From assembly GCA_013349325.1 (NCBI GenBank), contig DUZX01000033.1, positions 1 through 42,533 of the forward strand: 42,533 nt of DNA, given 5' to 3'. This document shows, piece by piece, positions 16,398-26,154 of the stretch. Every line of letters begins with the position of its first letter. Position 1 is the stretch's first letter. Both the position numbers and the translations under genes were made by a program. This DNA comes from Desulfuromonadales bacterium (GTDB taxonomy: Bacteria; Desulfobacterota; Desulfuromonadia; Geobacterales; Pseudopelobacteraceae). The notes under the pieces are model-generated. The model was not told the DNA's origin. It was given only the letters and a program-made list of their open reading frames with translations, and did not search any database.

Positions 16398-16874
16398 TCA
16401 GGTATTCCGACGGTGCTGATGTAATATATCAGTAGCCTTTTCTAACGAAGTAACCCCGCCGTAAATGCTGTTACCGATCATCATCGCCGGTGCCTGGCCG
16501 CAATTCCCCAGGCAGCAGCAGGGGAGCAGCGTAAAAAGACCGTCCGGGGTTGTTGCGCCCACCGTAACTTTCAGCAGCCCGGCAATCTGCCGCAGCAGAC
16601 TCTCACCACCCATACTCCAGCATGAAATCGAATCGCACACGTGGATTACGTACCGCCCGACCGGTCGGCGGTAGATCATCTCGTAAAAGGTGGCCAGTTC
16701 CTCCACCTGCAGCGGCGAGAGCCCCAGCAGCCCGGCCGCTTCAACGACCGCCTCGTCGGTCAGCCATCCGTAATGGGTCTGAAGCGCCTTCATCACATCC
16801 ACCGCCGCTTCACGGTTGGTTATGGCAGAGCTGATGCGGTCTTGAAGCTCTTGTCTCATAGTCTCGGGAATCAT
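16398..16874 (-). CDS. nuoE: NADH-quinone oxidoreductase subunit E
   Basis: A 158-residue thioredoxin-like 2Fe-2S subunit (cluster N1a). The ligand pattern is VCDSISCWSMGG (C-x4-C) followed about 40 residues later by CCCLGNCGQAPAMM (C-x3-C). The N-terminal helical half (ITNREAAVDVMKALQTHYGW) is the usual docking region for NuoF. It starts 3 bases after nuoBCD, without a spacer, consistent with a tightly packed operon. Confidence 0.95.
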   Translation of the reverse strand: MIPETMRQELQDRISSAITNREAAVDVMKALQTHYGWLTDEAVVEAAGLLGLSPLQVEELATFYEMIYRRPVGRYVIHVCDSISCWSMGGESLLRQIAGLLKVTVGATTPDGLFTLLPCCCLGNCGQAPAMMIGNSIYGGVTSLEKATDILHQHRRNT

Positions 16875-16877
16875 AGC

Positions 16878-19250
16878 TTACCTGTCCAGATCAGCCAGCA
16901 CAAAATCGATCGACCCCAGTATTGCCAGAAAATCGGCCACCAGCCACCCTTTGCTCATAGTCGGCAAGGCCTGGATATGCGGAAAACTGGGGGTCTTGAT
17001 TCGTACCCGATAGGGGATGTTGAGACCATCCGAGACGACAAAATAGCCGTTCTCACCTTTGGGCGCCTCGATGGCGCTGTAGTTTTCACCTGTGGGGGCG
17101 GACATGCCACGGGTGCTGTTGACGAAGTGATGGATCAGGGATTCGATATCCTTGAGCGTATCCGCTTTCTGCGGCAGTACATAGCGATAATCATCGGTCA
17201 TCCAGCGTCCGGTCGGCATACGTTCACAGCATTGCTGCACGATGCGCAGCGACTGCTCAATCTCGCCCATGCGTACCAGATACCGAGCCCAGCAATCGCC
17301 CCCTTCTGCGGTCGGGATATCAAAATCAAAGCGTTCATAGCCACCGTAGGGGATTTTTTTGCGCAGATCCCACTCAAAACCACAGGCCCGCAGGTTTGGG
17401 CCGGACAGCCCCCATTCAAGGGCATCGTCTTTCGAAATAGCTCCGACCCCCTTCAAACGGGCCAGGAAGATCGGATTCCGGTCCAGCAAAGCGTGGTACT
17501 CTTTCAAACGGGATGGCATCCAGGCCAGAAAAGCCTTGACCGGTTCCTGCCAGCCATCCGGCAGATCTTCAGCCACGCCACCGATACGGAACCAGGCCGG
17601 ATGCATCCGTCCGCCGGTAATCATCTCGACGATATCAAAAATTTTCTCCCGATCGGTAAAGGTGTAGAACACCGGCGTCATCGCTCCCACGTCGGCGGTA
17701 AAAGTGCCCAGCCATACCAGGTGGTTGGCGATGCGGAACAGTTCGGCCAGCATGACCCGGATGACTTCGGCCCGCTCCGGCACGGTGATGCCGCACAACC
17801 GTTCGACAGAATGGCAGTAGGCCAGATTATTTTGTACTCCGGAAAGGTAGTCGATGCGGTCGGTGTAGGGGATGAACTGATTCCAGTGCTGGCGTTCAGC
17901 GATCTTTTCCGCTCCGCGATGGTGATAGCCAATGTCGCTCTCCATCGCAACAATCTCTTCACCGTCCAATTTCAGCATGCAGCGGATGATGCCGTGAGTA
18001 CCGGGGTGCTGCGGCCCCAGGTTGAGAATCAATGTGTCCGGATCAGACTCATCGAAAAACTGGTCTGCCGGCAGGGACTGGAGTCTGCGGGCATCTTCGA
18101 GTGTATAGGCCGGCATCTCGGTGCCACGGGAGGGGTGCGTCTTGCGCAGCGGATGTCCCTGCCAGTCGTGCGGCATCAGGATCCTGCGCAGATTGGAGTG
18201 ACCGTCGAAGCGGAGACCGTACATGTCGTAGACCTCACGCTCGTACCAGTTGGCATTGGCAAAAATAGTACTGACCGTCGGCAGCGGTGCTGATTCATCC
18301 GGCAGCTCGGTTTTGATGCGGATGTGGCCGGGAATATCAAAATTGAGCAGGTGGTAGTTGACGGTAAATGCACCGAACTGTTCCGGAGCACAGCGGCAGG
18401 ATTCATCAACGCAGGCAATATCTTCCAGACGTCTGAAGGGGGCACTGCTGCGGTTTTTCAGGGTGCGCAGCACGCCGGGCAGCAGCTCCGGCGCAACCCG
18501 ATAGGTGAGCATGTCGGTGGCGGAGTCGTCCCGGCGGACCTGATCGCCGAAGATCTTTTCCAGCTCGCTGGCCATGCCGAAATCGGGGTAATCATGTTTC
18601 GGTGCCGGAGGACGCCACTGTTCATCGCTGCGCGGCAGATACTGGTGCGGATGCCCGACCGAGACACCGCGAATGGCGGTTTGCTCCAGACCGGGACCGC
18701 GCGGATCACAGGTTTTGGAAATACCGTCCACCAGCAGCGGTACCGTTGTTCCCTGACTGCCGCCGGCAAGGTGCAGCACCGGCCGGGCCGGGCGCTCTCC
18801 GCTTCTGATCTTCTCCTGCAACAGCATCAGCCCCTGCAAAAACGCCTCAGGGCGCGGTGGACAGCCGGGTATGTAAATATCCACCGGCAGGAACTGGTTG
18901 ACCCCCTGCACCACGCTGTAGACGTCATACATGCCGCCGGAGTTGGCACAGCTTCCCATCGAGACCACCCAGCGCGGTTCGGCCATCTGCTCATACAGGC
19001 GCAGGATACTGGGAGCCATTTTGCGGAACGGGGTACCGGCAATAACGATCAAGTCAGCCTCACGCGGCGAGCCGCGCAGCACTTCCGCCCCGAAACGGGA
19101 GACATCGTAGCGCGAGGTAAACGAGGTCATCATCTCGACAAAGCAGCAGGAGAGCCCGAAGAACATCGGCCAGAGCGAGTTGGCCCTGCCCCAGTTGATC
19201 AGGTCGTCCAGATTTGTCAGCAGTATGTTGTCAGGAATCTCCTGTTGCAT
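16878..19250 (-). CDS. nuoBCD: Fused NADH-quinone oxidoreductase subunits B, C and D
   Basis: One 790-residue frame encodes three complex I subunits. Residues about 1-165 are NuoB: adjacent cysteines 35-36 in GLSCCFVEM, then MGSCANSGG and [13 protein letters not shown], the ligands of cluster N2. Residues about 215-390 are NuoC, ending in the 30-kDa signature [14 protein letters not shown] with RKTHP. Residues about 395-790 are NuoD, with [12 protein letters not shown] at the quinone site and [16 protein letters not shown]. coli fuses only C and D. The triple fusion is a known annotated family (trifunctional B/C/D). The B-C linker is about 50 residues. No internal start is needed. Confidence 0.96.
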   Translation of the reverse strand: MQQEIPDNILLTNLDDLINWGRANSLWPMFFGLSCCFVEMMTSFTSRYDVSRFGAEVLRGSPREADLIVIAGTPFRKMAPSILRLYEQMAEPRWVVSMGSCANSGGMYDVYSVVQGVNQFLPVDIYIPGCPPRPEAFLQGLMLLQEKIRSGERPARPVLHLAGGSQGTTVPLLVDGISKTCDPRGPGLEQTAIRGVSVGHPHQYLPRSDEQWRPPAPKHDYPDFGMASELEKIFGDQVRRDDSATDMLTYRVAPELLPGVLRTLKNRSSAPFRRLEDIACVDESCRCAPEQFGAFTVNYHLLNFDIPGHIRIKTELPDESAPLPTVSTIFANANWYEREVYDMYGLRFDGHSNLRRILMPHDWQGHPLRKTHPSRGTEMPAYTLEDARRLQSLPADQFFDESDPDTLILNLGPQHPGTHGIIRCMLKLDGEEIVAMESDIGYHHRGAEKIAERQHWNQFIPYTDRIDYLSGVQNNLAYCHSVERLCGITVPERAEVIRVMLAELFRIANHLVWLGTFTADVGAMTPVFYTFTDREKIFDIVEMITGGRMHPAWFRIGGVAEDLPDGWQEPVKAFLAWMPSRLKEYHALLDRNPIFLARLKGVGAISKDDALEWGLSGPNLRACGFEWDLRKKIPYGGYERFDFDIPTAEGGDCWARYLVRMGEIEQSLRIVQQCCERMPTGRWMTDDYRYVLPQKADTLKDIESLIHHFVNSTRGMSAPTGENYSAIEAPKGENGYFVVSDGLNIPYRVRIKTPSFPHIQALPTMSKGWLVADFLAILGSIDFVLADLDR

Positions 19251-19276
19251 ATTGTTCCCCGTATAAAGCTGTTCAA

Positions 19277-19395
19277 GAAACGCAAAGTCTTTGCAAAATC
19301 AAGGCTGTCGAGGAAGAGCGCGGAGACGTAGCACTCGCTACGTCGCACAAGCTATTTCGAAGACTTACGCAGAGTTTGCAAAGAATCTGCGTTTC
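19277..19395. repeat. Complex inverted-repeat element between nuoA and nuoBCD
   Basis: Imperfect 21-bp outer arms, GAAACGCAAAGTCTTTGCAA(A) at 19277-19297 and the near-complement at 19375-19395 (18 of 21 match), flank a perfect internal hairpin GACGTAGC/GCTACGTC (19325-19332, 19337-19344). The element is compact and structured like a REP- or MITE-type repeat. Its right arm lies inside the 3' end of nuoA. It may attenuate or punctuate transcription after the first gene. Confidence 0.75.
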
Positions 19396-19777
19396 TACCG
19401 GCAGAAGGTCCCCATTCCAGCCCCCCCTTGATCCAGACCCAGGCCAGCCCCAGCAGCAGGGCAACGATGAAGAAGGTACAATGCAGCAGACCGGGCATTC
19501 CCAACTGTTCCCAGGCAACTGCCCAGGTGAAGATGAAAGCGGTTTCCACATCAAAGACGATAAAGAATATGGCGATCAGATAAAAAGGGATTGAGAGCGG
19601 ACGTCGGGCTGCTCCGCTGGGAATCACGCCCGACTCGTAAGGCATCTCCTTGTTGCGGGAGCTGCTCCTGGCACCCAGCCACCAGGCGGCTGACAGCAGT
19701 CCTCCGATAATCAGGACGGTTGCAGCGGTATAGATAATCAGCGGGAATAGTTCAGGCAGTGGCTGCATGGTTGACAC
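19352..19777 (-). CDS. nuoA: NADH-quinone oxidoreductase subunit A
   Basis: A 141-residue first gene of the operon, with three transmembrane helices (about 12-32, 65-90 and 95-118). The blocks PYESGVIPSGAARRPLSIPF and FYLIAIFFIVFDVETAFIF are diagnostic of NuoA, including the conserved acidic residues of TM2. The last dozen or so codons (ADSLQTLRKSSK) are read from the arm of a repeat element, so the native C-terminus has been replaced or extended. AAAGGTG precedes the ATG. NuoA contacts NuoH and NuoJ near the quinone chamber. Confidence 0.95.
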   Translation of the reverse strand: MSTMQPLPELFPLIIYTAATVLIIGGLLSAAWWLGARSSSRNKEMPYESGVIPSGAARRPLSIPFYLIAIFFIVFDVETAFIFTWAVAWEQLGMPGLLHCTFFIVALLLGLAWVWIKGGLEWGPSAGRNADSLQTLRKSSK

Positions 19778-19808
19778 CTTTCAGCAGATGGCCTTGAAAA
19801 CTGATCCA

Positions 19809-19836
19809 AGCATACCGGAACGGATATCTCTGTCAA
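19809..19836 (-). promoter_or_regulatory. Probable nuo operon promoter
   Basis: On the minus strand a perfect -35 TTGACA (19836-19831) and a -10 TATGCT (19814-19809) are 16 bp apart. Transcription would begin near 19802, about 25 bases before nuoA. This is the only strong sigma-70-like match found upstream of nuoA. The opposite strand of the same intergenic region leads to the kdp cluster. Confidence 0.5.
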
Positions 19837-20019
19837 TACATCTCTGAATGTTCGTCACGATGCACAAATACTGAGGTTAAAGACGGGAGCGGATCGGTCA
19901 GATTTCGGCACTCATCTTGATATAAAATTGACCCTCTGCACCTCCCTTTTGACACCCAATTGATATCTCTTCTGGTAGCCTGAAACCGTAAAAGAAATTT
20001 CGAAGTACGGGAGCGAATC

Positions 20020-20253
20020 ATGAAAGCCTATCTATTCAATACCGAAAATAGTCTCTTCGAGGGCGAAGCGTTTGAAGATCCGGAGATGCTTCCGTATGAA
20101 GAGGGCATCACGCCTGTTCCTCCTCCCGAATATGAACATGGACAGGTTCCAGTTTTCGACCACCGCAAGAATGAGTGGGCCGTGATTTCAATCAACATTG
20201 CCAGGCAACTGCTTAATATCAGCATGGCAACGTCAACGGGGAGTAAACTATGA
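20020..20253 (+). CDS. Unidentified 77-residue protein in the kdpF position
   Basis: A soluble, acidic 77-residue protein ([20 protein letters not shown]...) with a proline-rich centre ([10 protein letters not shown]) and the segment [12 protein letters not shown]. It has no transmembrane helix, so it is not KdpF, the roughly 30-residue membrane peptide that often precedes KdpA. Its ATGA stop overlaps the kdpA start, implying translational coupling and a shared role or shared control. The central segment faintly recalls phage tail-fibre assembly motifs (P-rich, then a W-containing strand). No function is assigned. Confidence 0.65.
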   Translation: MKAYLFNTENSLFEGEAFEDPEMLPYEEGITPVPPPEYEHGQVPVFDHRKNEWAVISINIARQLLNISMATSTGSKL

Positions 20254-22031
20254 ATACCTACGAATGGTTGCAAACAATCCTGTTTTTCGTCGTCTTACTG
20301 GCTCTGGTCAAGCCGCTGGGCAGCTTCATGGCCAGGGTCTTCCAGGGTGAGAGCACCTTTCTGTCACTGGTACTGGCCCCTTGCGAAAAAGTGATCTACA
20401 GCATCAGCGGAGTAAAACCGGATGATGAGATGGGGTGGAAACGCTATGTCGGCTCCGTTCTGCTTTTTAACCTGGTGCTGTTCGCTGGACTTTTCATAAT
20501 GCTCTTGACCCAGCACCCGCTGCCGCTCAATCCTCACAAGGTTCCGGCATTCACGTGGCAGTTGGCACTCAACACGGCAGTCAGTTTTACGACCAATACC
20601 AACTGGCAGGCCTATGTGGGAGAGCAGGCGGTCAGCTACTTTACGCAGATGGTGGGGTTGGCTGTGCATAACTTCGTCTCTGCTGCCACCGGCATAGCGA
20701 TAGCGATTGCCGTTATACGCGGTTTCGTACGGCGCAAAACCTCCCTGCTGGGTAACTTCTGGGTCGACATGACCCGCTGTACCCTCTACATCTTGCTGCC
20801 GATTTCCATCATCGCTGCTTCCCTGCTGGTTTCTCAAGGTGTTATACAGAACTTCAGCGAGTACAAGACCGTGCCGTTGGTCCAGTCCACAAATTATGAT
20901 AAGCCCAAGATGGACGACAAGGGTAACCCGGTCAAGGATGCCGCCGACAAACCAGTCACTGAGAACATCATTGTTAAAGAAGTCCAGATCCCTATGGGGC
21001 CAGTGGCCTCCCAGGAAGCTATCAAGGAGCTTGGCACCAACGGTGGTGGCTTCTTTAATGCCAACTCAGCCCATCCGTATGAGAACCCCACGCCATTTTC
21101 CAATATGCTGGAGATCCTGCTGATCCTGCTGATTCCCGGCGCATTGACGTATACCTTCGGTGTCATGGTGGGCAACACCCGCCATGGGTGGATGCTGCTG
21201 GGTGTAATGATACTGATACTGGTTGGCTGTTTTGGCGTACTGCAAGGTGTTGAGAGCAACGGTAATCCACTGGTGGCCAAACTGGGTGTACAGAGCATCA
21301 ACATGGAAGGCAAAGAGGTGCGCTTTGGCTTGGCTGGCAGCAACCTCTTCACCGTAGCCACCACCGGCACCTCCTGCGGCGCGGTCAACAGCATGCACGA
21401 ATCCCTGACCCCCATCGGCGGTATGATGCCCCTGAGCCTGATTCTGTTGGGCGAAATCATCTTCGGCGGAGTCGGTTCCGGTCTCTACACTATTCTGGCC
21501 TTTGCCATTATTGCGGTTTTCGTCTCCGGCCTGATGATCGGCAGAACACCTGAATACCTGGGCAAAAAGATCGAGGTGCGTGAGATGTGGATGTCGATAA
21601 TCGTCATCCTGACCGCCGGCGTTACCGTTTTGATCCTGTCTGGCATTGCCATGATCACGCCGCAGGCAGTGGCTTCCATGTCAAATCCCGGTGCACACGG
21701 CCTGTCGGAGGTGCTCTATGGCCTGGCATCCATGGCCAACAACAACGGCAGCGCCTTTGCCGGGCTGAATGCCAACGTCAACTTCTACAATCTGTCTGGC
21801 GCTCTGGCGATGACTATCGGCCGCTATATACCAGCCGTTGCGGTGCTGGCCATGGCCGGTTCCCTGGCGGAGAAGAAGTACATCCCACCCAGCCTGGGGA
21901 CCCTGCCGACCGACAAGGCACCCTTTGCCCTCTGGCTGACGCTGGTTATTCTGATCGTCGGAGCACTGACCTTCTTCCCTGCTCTGGCCCTGGGGCCGAT
22001 CGTTGAACAGCTACAGATGATTGGCGTGTAG
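20250..22031 (+). CDS. kdpA: Potassium-transporting ATPase, K+ channel-like subunit A
   Basis: A 593-residue membrane protein that binds and conducts K+ in the KdpFABC pump. The four selectivity-loop regions are visible: [51 protein letters not shown] and [13 protein letters not shown]. About ten helices. It is somewhat longer than the 557-residue E. coli protein, partly because of the hydrophilic loop [19 protein letters not shown], likely external. ATG 20250 overlaps the preceding ORF. Kdp systems serve at low external K+ or under osmotic stress. Confidence 0.97.
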   Translation: MNTYEWLQTILFFVVLLALVKPLGSFMARVFQGESTFLSLVLAPCEKVIYSISGVKPDDEMGWKRYVGSVLLFNLVLFAGLFIMLLTQHPLPLNPHKVPAFTWQLALNTAVSFTTNTNWQAYVGEQAVSYFTQMVGLAVHNFVSAATGIAIAIAVIRGFVRRKTSLLGNFWVDMTRCTLYILLPISIIAASLLVSQGVIQNFSEYKTVPLVQSTNYDKPKMDDKGNPVKDAADKPVTENIIVKEVQIPMGPVASQEAIKELGTNGGGFFNANSAHPYENPTPFSNMLEILLILLIPGALTYTFGVMVGNTRHGWMLLGVMILILVGCFGVLQGVESNGNPLVAKLGVQSINMEGKEVRFGLAGSNLFTVATTGTSCGAVNSMHESLTPIGGMMPLSLILLGEIIFGGVGSGLYTILAFAIIAVFVSGLMIGRTPEYLGKKIEVREMWMSIIVILTAGVTVLILSGIAMITPQAVASMSNPGAHGLSEVLYGLASMANNNGSAFAGLNANVNFYNLSGALAMTIGRYIPAVAVLAMAGSLAEKKYIPPSLGTLPTDKAPFALWLTLVILIVGALTFFPALALGPIVEQLQMIGV

Positions 22032-22103
22032 GGGCGACCGGGTCGGTCGCCCTGGCTGCCATTACCAGAGAATTTACTGGGCGAGTCACCGACTCGCCCC
22101 TAC
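22028..22103. repeat. Paired hairpins between kdpA and kdpB
   Basis: Two GC-rich hairpins occupy the gap: GGGCGACC/GGTCGCCC (22032-22039, 22045-22052) and GGGCGAGTC/GACTCGCCC (22079-22087, 22091-22099). The whole unit is also bounded by GTAGGGGCGA (22028-22037) and its complement (22094-22103). It resembles a dispersed palindromic repeat and could stabilise mRNA ends or set the A:B expression ratio. The kdpA stop codon lies within the left boundary. Confidence 0.8.
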
Positions 22104-22115
22104 GGAGAATACAAA

Positions 22116-24182
22116 ATGACGAAAAACACACACCAACCAAAATCGGCCTTTGATGCTGAACTCATGAAGGGGGCCTTGCTTGACTCTCTTAAAAAGCTTG
22201 ATCCCCGCACTCTCTGGCGCAATCCAGTCATGCTCTGTGTCGAGTTTGCCAGCCTCATCACCCTGGTCACCTTTGTCATGTCACTTACGGGCGCCAACAA
22301 AGAACCGGCCTGGTTTACCGGCAGTGTTTCCATCTGGCTCTGGCTGACCGTTATTTTCTCGACCTTTGCCGAGGCACTGGCCGAGGGGCGTGGCAAGGCC
22401 CGGGCCGCCAGTTTGCGCAAAAGCCGCACCGATGTAACTGCCAAAAAGGTTGAGAAGCCGGAATTTGGAGGTAACGTCACAACTATCGGTGCCAGTCAGC
22501 TCCGCAAGGGTGATTTGATTCTGGTGGAAGCGAATGAAACGATCGCCGGGGATGGTGACATAGTAGCCGGAGCAGCGTTGATCAACGAGTCGGCAGTGAC
22601 CGGAGAGTCAGCCCCGGTGATTCGTGAGTCGGGTGGCGATCGCAGTGCCGTCACCGGCGGCACTACGGTTATTTCCAGCGCCATTATCATCAGGATTACC
22701 GCTAATCCAGGCGAAACCTTTCTGGATAAGATGATCGGTCTGATTGAGGGTGCCAAACGGCGTAAGACCCCCAACGAAGTTGCTCTGGAGGTTTTGCTGA
22801 TCGCACTGACGCTGGTCTTTCTGCTGGTCTGCACCAACATCAGTCCGCTCTCGATTTATAGCGTCACCGTGGCCGGCCATGGAACACCGGTATCGTTGAC
22901 TATTCTGGTGGCCTTATTCGTCTGTCTGGCACTGACGACCATCGCGGCACTCTTGCCGGCTATCGGCATCGCCGGCATGGACCGGCTGTTCCAGAAGAAT
23001 GTTATCGCTCTTTCAGGAAGAGCCATTGAAGCGGCCGGCGATGTCAACGTGCTGCTTTTGGACAAGACCGGCACTATCACACATGGCAATCGTCAGGCGG
23101 TCGCATTTGTACCGGTAGGCGGGCACAACGAACGGGAAATGGCCGAAGCGGCCCTGATGGCGTCGCTGGCGGATGAAACCCCGGAAGGACGCAGTGTCGT
23201 ACTGTTGGCCAAAGAGAAATATGGTCTGAGCAGAGAGACACCACAGGACGCCGACGTTGTAGATTTCAGTGCCGACACGCGTCTCTCCGGCGTTAACCTG
23301 TCTGGCAATCAGTACCGTAAGGGTGCTTCGGACTCGACGATTGCGTTTGTCAAAAAACTGGGTTGTCCTGCTATTCCCGCTGATCTCGCCGATGTTGTCG
23401 ACCGCGTAGCCCGCGCGGGCGCTACACCGCTGGTGGTCTGCAAAAGCAGTGAAATCCTGGGGGTCATTAACCTGAAGGACATTGTTAAAGCCGGAATTCA
23501 AGAGCGTTTTCTACAACTGCGCAGCATGGGGATTAAAACGGTGATGATTACGGGTGACAATCCGCTCACCGCTGCTGCCATTGCCGCAGAAGCCCAGGTA
23601 GACGACTTTCTGGCCCAGGCCAAGCCGGAAGAAAAACTGCGCCTGATTCGCGAGTACCAGGAGGCCGGCTCTATGGTCGCCATGACCGGCGACGGCACCA
23701 ACGATGCTCCGGCTCTGGCCCAGGCCGATGTGGCGGTTGCCATGAACACCGGCACCCAGCCGGCCCGCGAGGCGGCCAACATTATCGACCTGGACAGCAA
23801 CCCGACCAAGCTACTGGATATCGTCGAAGTTGGTAAGCAGATCCTGATGACGCGCGGCAACTTGACGACCTTTAGCATATCCAATGATATCGCCAAATAT
23901 TTCGCCATTATCCCTGCGGCATTGCTCTCGATCTATCCCCAACTGGGCGTGCTCAACGTAATGGGATTGGTCAGCCCGTTTACAGCCATCCTCTCGGCGG
24001 TTATTTTCAACGCTATCATCATCCCGATGCTGGTACCGCTGGCTCTCAAGGGGACAAAATTCCGTCCGATGCCTGCTGAGAAGCTGCTGATCCATAACCT
24101 GCTGATTTACGGGGTAGGCGGGATCATTGCTCCGTTTGTCGGGATCAAGATTACTGATATGGTGATTGGGTTGATGGTGTAA
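22116..24182 (+). CDS. kdpB: Potassium-transporting P-type ATPase, catalytic subunit B
   Basis: A 688-residue P-type ATPase that hydrolyses ATP to drive K+ uptake by KdpA. It has the actuator loop [10 protein letters not shown], the phosphorylation motif [10 protein letters not shown] with Asp at residue 316, and the hinge motif [20 protein letters not shown]. The membrane segments are in the KdpB arrangement: two before the actuator domain, two before the P-domain and three at the end. The length matches the family. It follows the hairpin pair after kdpA; GGAG precedes ATG. Confidence 0.97.
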   Translation: MTKNTHQPKSAFDAELMKGALLDSLKKLDPRTLWRNPVMLCVEFASLITLVTFVMSLTGANKEPAWFTGSVSIWLWLTVIFSTFAEALAEGRGKARAASLRKSRTDVTAKKVEKPEFGGNVTTIGASQLRKGDLILVEANETIAGDGDIVAGAALINESAVTGESAPVIRESGGDRSAVTGGTTVISSAIIIRITANPGETFLDKMIGLIEGAKRRKTPNEVALEVLLIALTLVFLLVCTNISPLSIYSVTVAGHGTPVSLTILVALFVCLALTTIAALLPAIGIAGMDRLFQKNVIALSGRAIEAAGDVNVLLLDKTGTITHGNRQAVAFVPVGGHNEREMAEAALMASLADETPEGRSVVLLAKEKYGLSRETPQDADVVDFSADTRLSGVNLSGNQYRKGASDSTIAFVKKLGCPAIPADLADVVDRVARAGATPLVVCKSSEILGVINLKDIVKAGIQERFLQLRSMGIKTVMITGDNPLTAAAIAAEAQVDDFLAQAKPEEKLRLIREYQEAGSMVAMTGDGTNDAPALAQADVAVAMNTGTQPAREAANIIDLDSNPTKLLDIVEVGKQILMTRGNLTTFSISNDIAKYFAIIPAALLSIYPQLGVLNVMGLVSPFTAILSAVIFNAIIIPMLVPLALKGTKFRPMPAEKLLIHNLLIYGVGGIIAPFVGIKITDMVIGLMV

Positions 24183-24205
24183 TTATTTAAAAGGAGAACA
24201 AACCA

Positions 24206-24772
24206 ATGAAAGACATTAGACCTGCAATTCTATTATTCATAATTTTCACCATAATCTGCGGCGGCATCTATCCAGCCATTGTCACCGGCGTTGCCCACGC
24301 TCTCTTCCCCAAACAGTCTACGGGAAGCTTCATCAGCGATAAAACCGGTAAAGAGATCGGCTCCTCACTGATCGGCCAGCCTTTCTCCGATGCGAAATAC
24401 TTCTGGCCGCGCCCATCTTCTGCCGGTGAATTTGGCTACAATCCGCTCGGCTCCGGCGGCTCCAACGCCGGCCCCACCAACCCGGATTACCTCAAAACGG
24501 CAGCAGACCGGGTCAAAACGCTCCGTGACAGCGGTGTTACCGGCACTATCACGGCAGATCTGGTACAAGCCTCGGCCAGCGGACTTGATCCGCACATCAC
24601 ACCTGAATCAGCTCTGCTGCAGGTGACGCGCATCGCCAGGGTGCGTGGGATCAGTGAAGACCGGCTGCGCATGGTTGTCAGTAAACATATTGAAGAGCGT
24701 CAGTTTGGCTTTTTGGGAGCACCAAGGTTGAATGTGCTTGTATTGAACCTGGCGTTGGATGGGGTGAAATAG
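24206..24772 (+). CDS. kdpC: Potassium-transporting ATPase subunit C
   Basis: A 188-residue single-span subunit of KdpFABC. The N-terminal anchor (about 7-32, LLFIIFTIICGGIYPAIVTG) is followed by a periplasmic domain with IGQPFSDAKYFWPRPSSA, the ASASGLDPHITPESALLQV block and the C-terminal RLNVLVLNLALD strand, all typical of KdpC. AAAAGGAG precedes ATG by about 8 bases. It is thought to stabilise or chaperone the complex. It is the last structural gene before two foreign genes interrupt the link to kdpDE. Confidence 0.96.
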   Translation: MKDIRPAILLFIIFTIICGGIYPAIVTGVAHALFPKQSTGSFISDKTGKEIGSSLIGQPFSDAKYFWPRPSSAGEFGYNPLGSGGSNAGPTNPDYLKTAADRVKTLRDSGVTGTITADLVQASASGLDPHITPESALLQVTRIARVRGISEDRLRMVVSKHIEERQFGFLGAPRLNVLVLNLALDGVK

Positions 24773-24816
24773 CTATCACAGTTTAATAAATTTAGTAGTC
24801 AAAACCGAAAATTTAA

Positions 24817-24830
24817 TATAAATTGTTCGT
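24817..24830 (+). promoter_or_regulatory. Possible -10 element for a leaderless mRNA
   Basis: TATAAA (24817-24822) lies 8 bases before ATG 24831, and no Shine-Dalgarno sequence is present. If used, the transcript would start at or next to the ATG. No good -35 is seen, so this is tentative. Confidence 0.3.
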
Positions 24831-25991
24831 ATGAATACGACAAATTCAATCAAAAGAAGTATTGCGGACCAGCTGCGAGCCAGGATCGGCAAAAGCAAGA
24901 TCATCCTGCTGTTCGGCCCGCGCCAATCGGGCAAGACCACGCTCGTCAGGGAAATTGCGGCGGATTCCGGACTCGATACGCTCTGGCTGAGCGGAGACGA
25001 AGCCGATACCAGAACCCTGCTTGCCAATACGACCTCCACACGCCTGAAAGCTCTGTTTGGCTCGAAAAAGCTGGTGATCATCGACGAAGCCCAACGGATC
25101 ACCAACATCGGCCTTACCCTCAAGCTGTGTGCCGACATGATTCCGGAAGTCCAGGTTATCGCCACCGGTTCATCAGCCTTTGAATTGGCCGATGCAACCA
25201 GCGAACCGCTGACCGGCAGGAAATATGAGTTCCACCTGTTTCCATTATCGTTTTGCGAAATGGTGACCCATCATGGTGTGATGGTTGAAAAGCGACTCTT
25301 GGAACAGAGGCTGATTTACGGCTGTTATCCCGAAGTCGTGACATCCCCCGGCGAAGAGCTGGAGCTGCTTTCCCTGCTTGCCGACAGCTACCTGTACAAG
25401 GATGTCTTCAGCCTGGGATTGACCAAGAAACCGGCGCTTCTGGAGCGGATTGTTCAGGCGCTGGCACTGCAAATCGGTTCGGAGGTTTCATATAACGAGC
25501 TGGGGCAACTGGTGGGAGCGGACAAGGAAACGGTAGAACGCTACATTCACATGCTGGAAAAGTGTTACGTGGTGTTCCGGCTGTCTTCGTTCAGCCGGAA
25601 TCTGCGCAACGAGCTGAAGAAAAGCAGGAAGATATATTTCTGGGACACCGGTGTGCGCAACGCAGTCATCAAGAATTTCAATCCCATACATCTCCGTCAG
25701 GATATCGGAGGTTTGTGGGAAAATTTCCTGGTAGCCGAACGCTTGAAAGCCAATCACTATGGCGGGCAACCGGCGAATTACTGGTTCTGGCGAACCCATA
25801 CGCAGCAGGAGATCGACTATGTTGAGGAGCAGGGCGGTGTCATTTCCGCCTGGGAGTTTAAGTGGAAGGCATCCAGACCGCCACGGATACCAAAAAGCTT
25901 CCTCGATGCCTATCCTGGCTGTGTCACCGGTTATGTCACGCCGGAGTCAATGGATGAATTTCTGCTGGGTGGAGAGCAGCTTTCAGGATAA
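24831..25991 (+). CDS. AAA+ ATPase with DUF4143 domain
   Basis: A 386-residue P-loop ATPase of the AAA/DUF4143 type. Walker A is GPRQSGKT (29-36) and Walker B is LVIIDEAQ (81-88). ATGSSAFELADATSEPLTGR is the sensor region, followed by PLSFCEM. The C-terminal DUF4143 part carries EIDYVEEQGGVISAWEFKW, resembling a PD-(D/E)XK nuclease core (D...E-x-K). Such genes are common in variable genome regions and their cellular role is not established. It interrupts the usual kdpC-kdpD order. Confidence 0.9.
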   Translation: MNTTNSIKRSIADQLRARIGKSKIILLFGPRQSGKTTLVREIAADSGLDTLWLSGDEADTRTLLANTTSTRLKALFGSKKLVIIDEAQRITNIGLTLKLCADMIPEVQVIATGSSAFELADATSEPLTGRKYEFHLFPLSFCEMVTHHGVMVEKRLLEQRLIYGCYPEVVTSPGEELELLSLLADSYLYKDVFSLGLTKKPALLERIVQALALQIGSEVSYNELGQLVGADKETVERYIHMLEKCYVVFRLSSFSRNLRNELKKSRKIYFWDTGVRNAVIKNFNPIHLRQDIGGLWENFLVAERLKANHYGGQPANYWFWRTHTQQEIDYVEEQGGVISAWEFKWKASRPPRIPKSFLDAYPGCVTGYVTPESMDEFLLGGEQLSG

Positions 25992-26011
25992 ATGTTCCAT
26001 GTGGGCAGATC

Positions 26012-26043
26012 ACCGGTTCACGCGCACGCGCGCTTGAACCGGT
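26012..26043. terminator. Hairpin after the DUF4143 ATPase gene
   Basis: A perfect 9-bp stem ACCGGTTCA/TGAACCGGT (26012-26020, 26035-26043) encloses a CG-rich 14-base loop. It lies 21 bases after the ATPase stop codon. There is no T-run, so it may act as an mRNA 3' end or a weak terminator rather than a strong intrinsic one. Confidence 0.4.
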
Positions 26044-26154
26044 CAATAATGGGGTTGGTGGTAATACATTCGATTACGTCAAACTTGTTGTTCATTTCGC
26101 AGCTAACTATTGAGGTTGATCTGAGTGATTTACTCAGATATGTGTGATTGAGAC

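Noticed and set aside
16641-18293. Long plus-strand ORF (550 codons) opposite nuoBCD
   Set aside because: It is antisense to strongly conserved NuoD/NuoC coding sequence, and its translation is low-complexity (H, Q, R, G rich). Long antisense ORFs are common in GC-rich genes.
18324-19331. Plus-strand ORF (335 codons) opposite nuoB and nuoC
   Set aside because: Antisense shadow of nuoBCD; no ribosome binding site and composition unlike a protein.
19921-20019. Strong promoter for kdp at TTGACA 19949-19954
   Set aside because: A perfect -35 is present, but no acceptable -10 lies at 16-18 bp, so I did not list it as a feature; KdpE-dependent activation could explain a weak -10.
20020-20253. KdpF
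   Set aside because: KdpF is a membrane peptide of about 30 residues; this protein is longer and hydrophilic.
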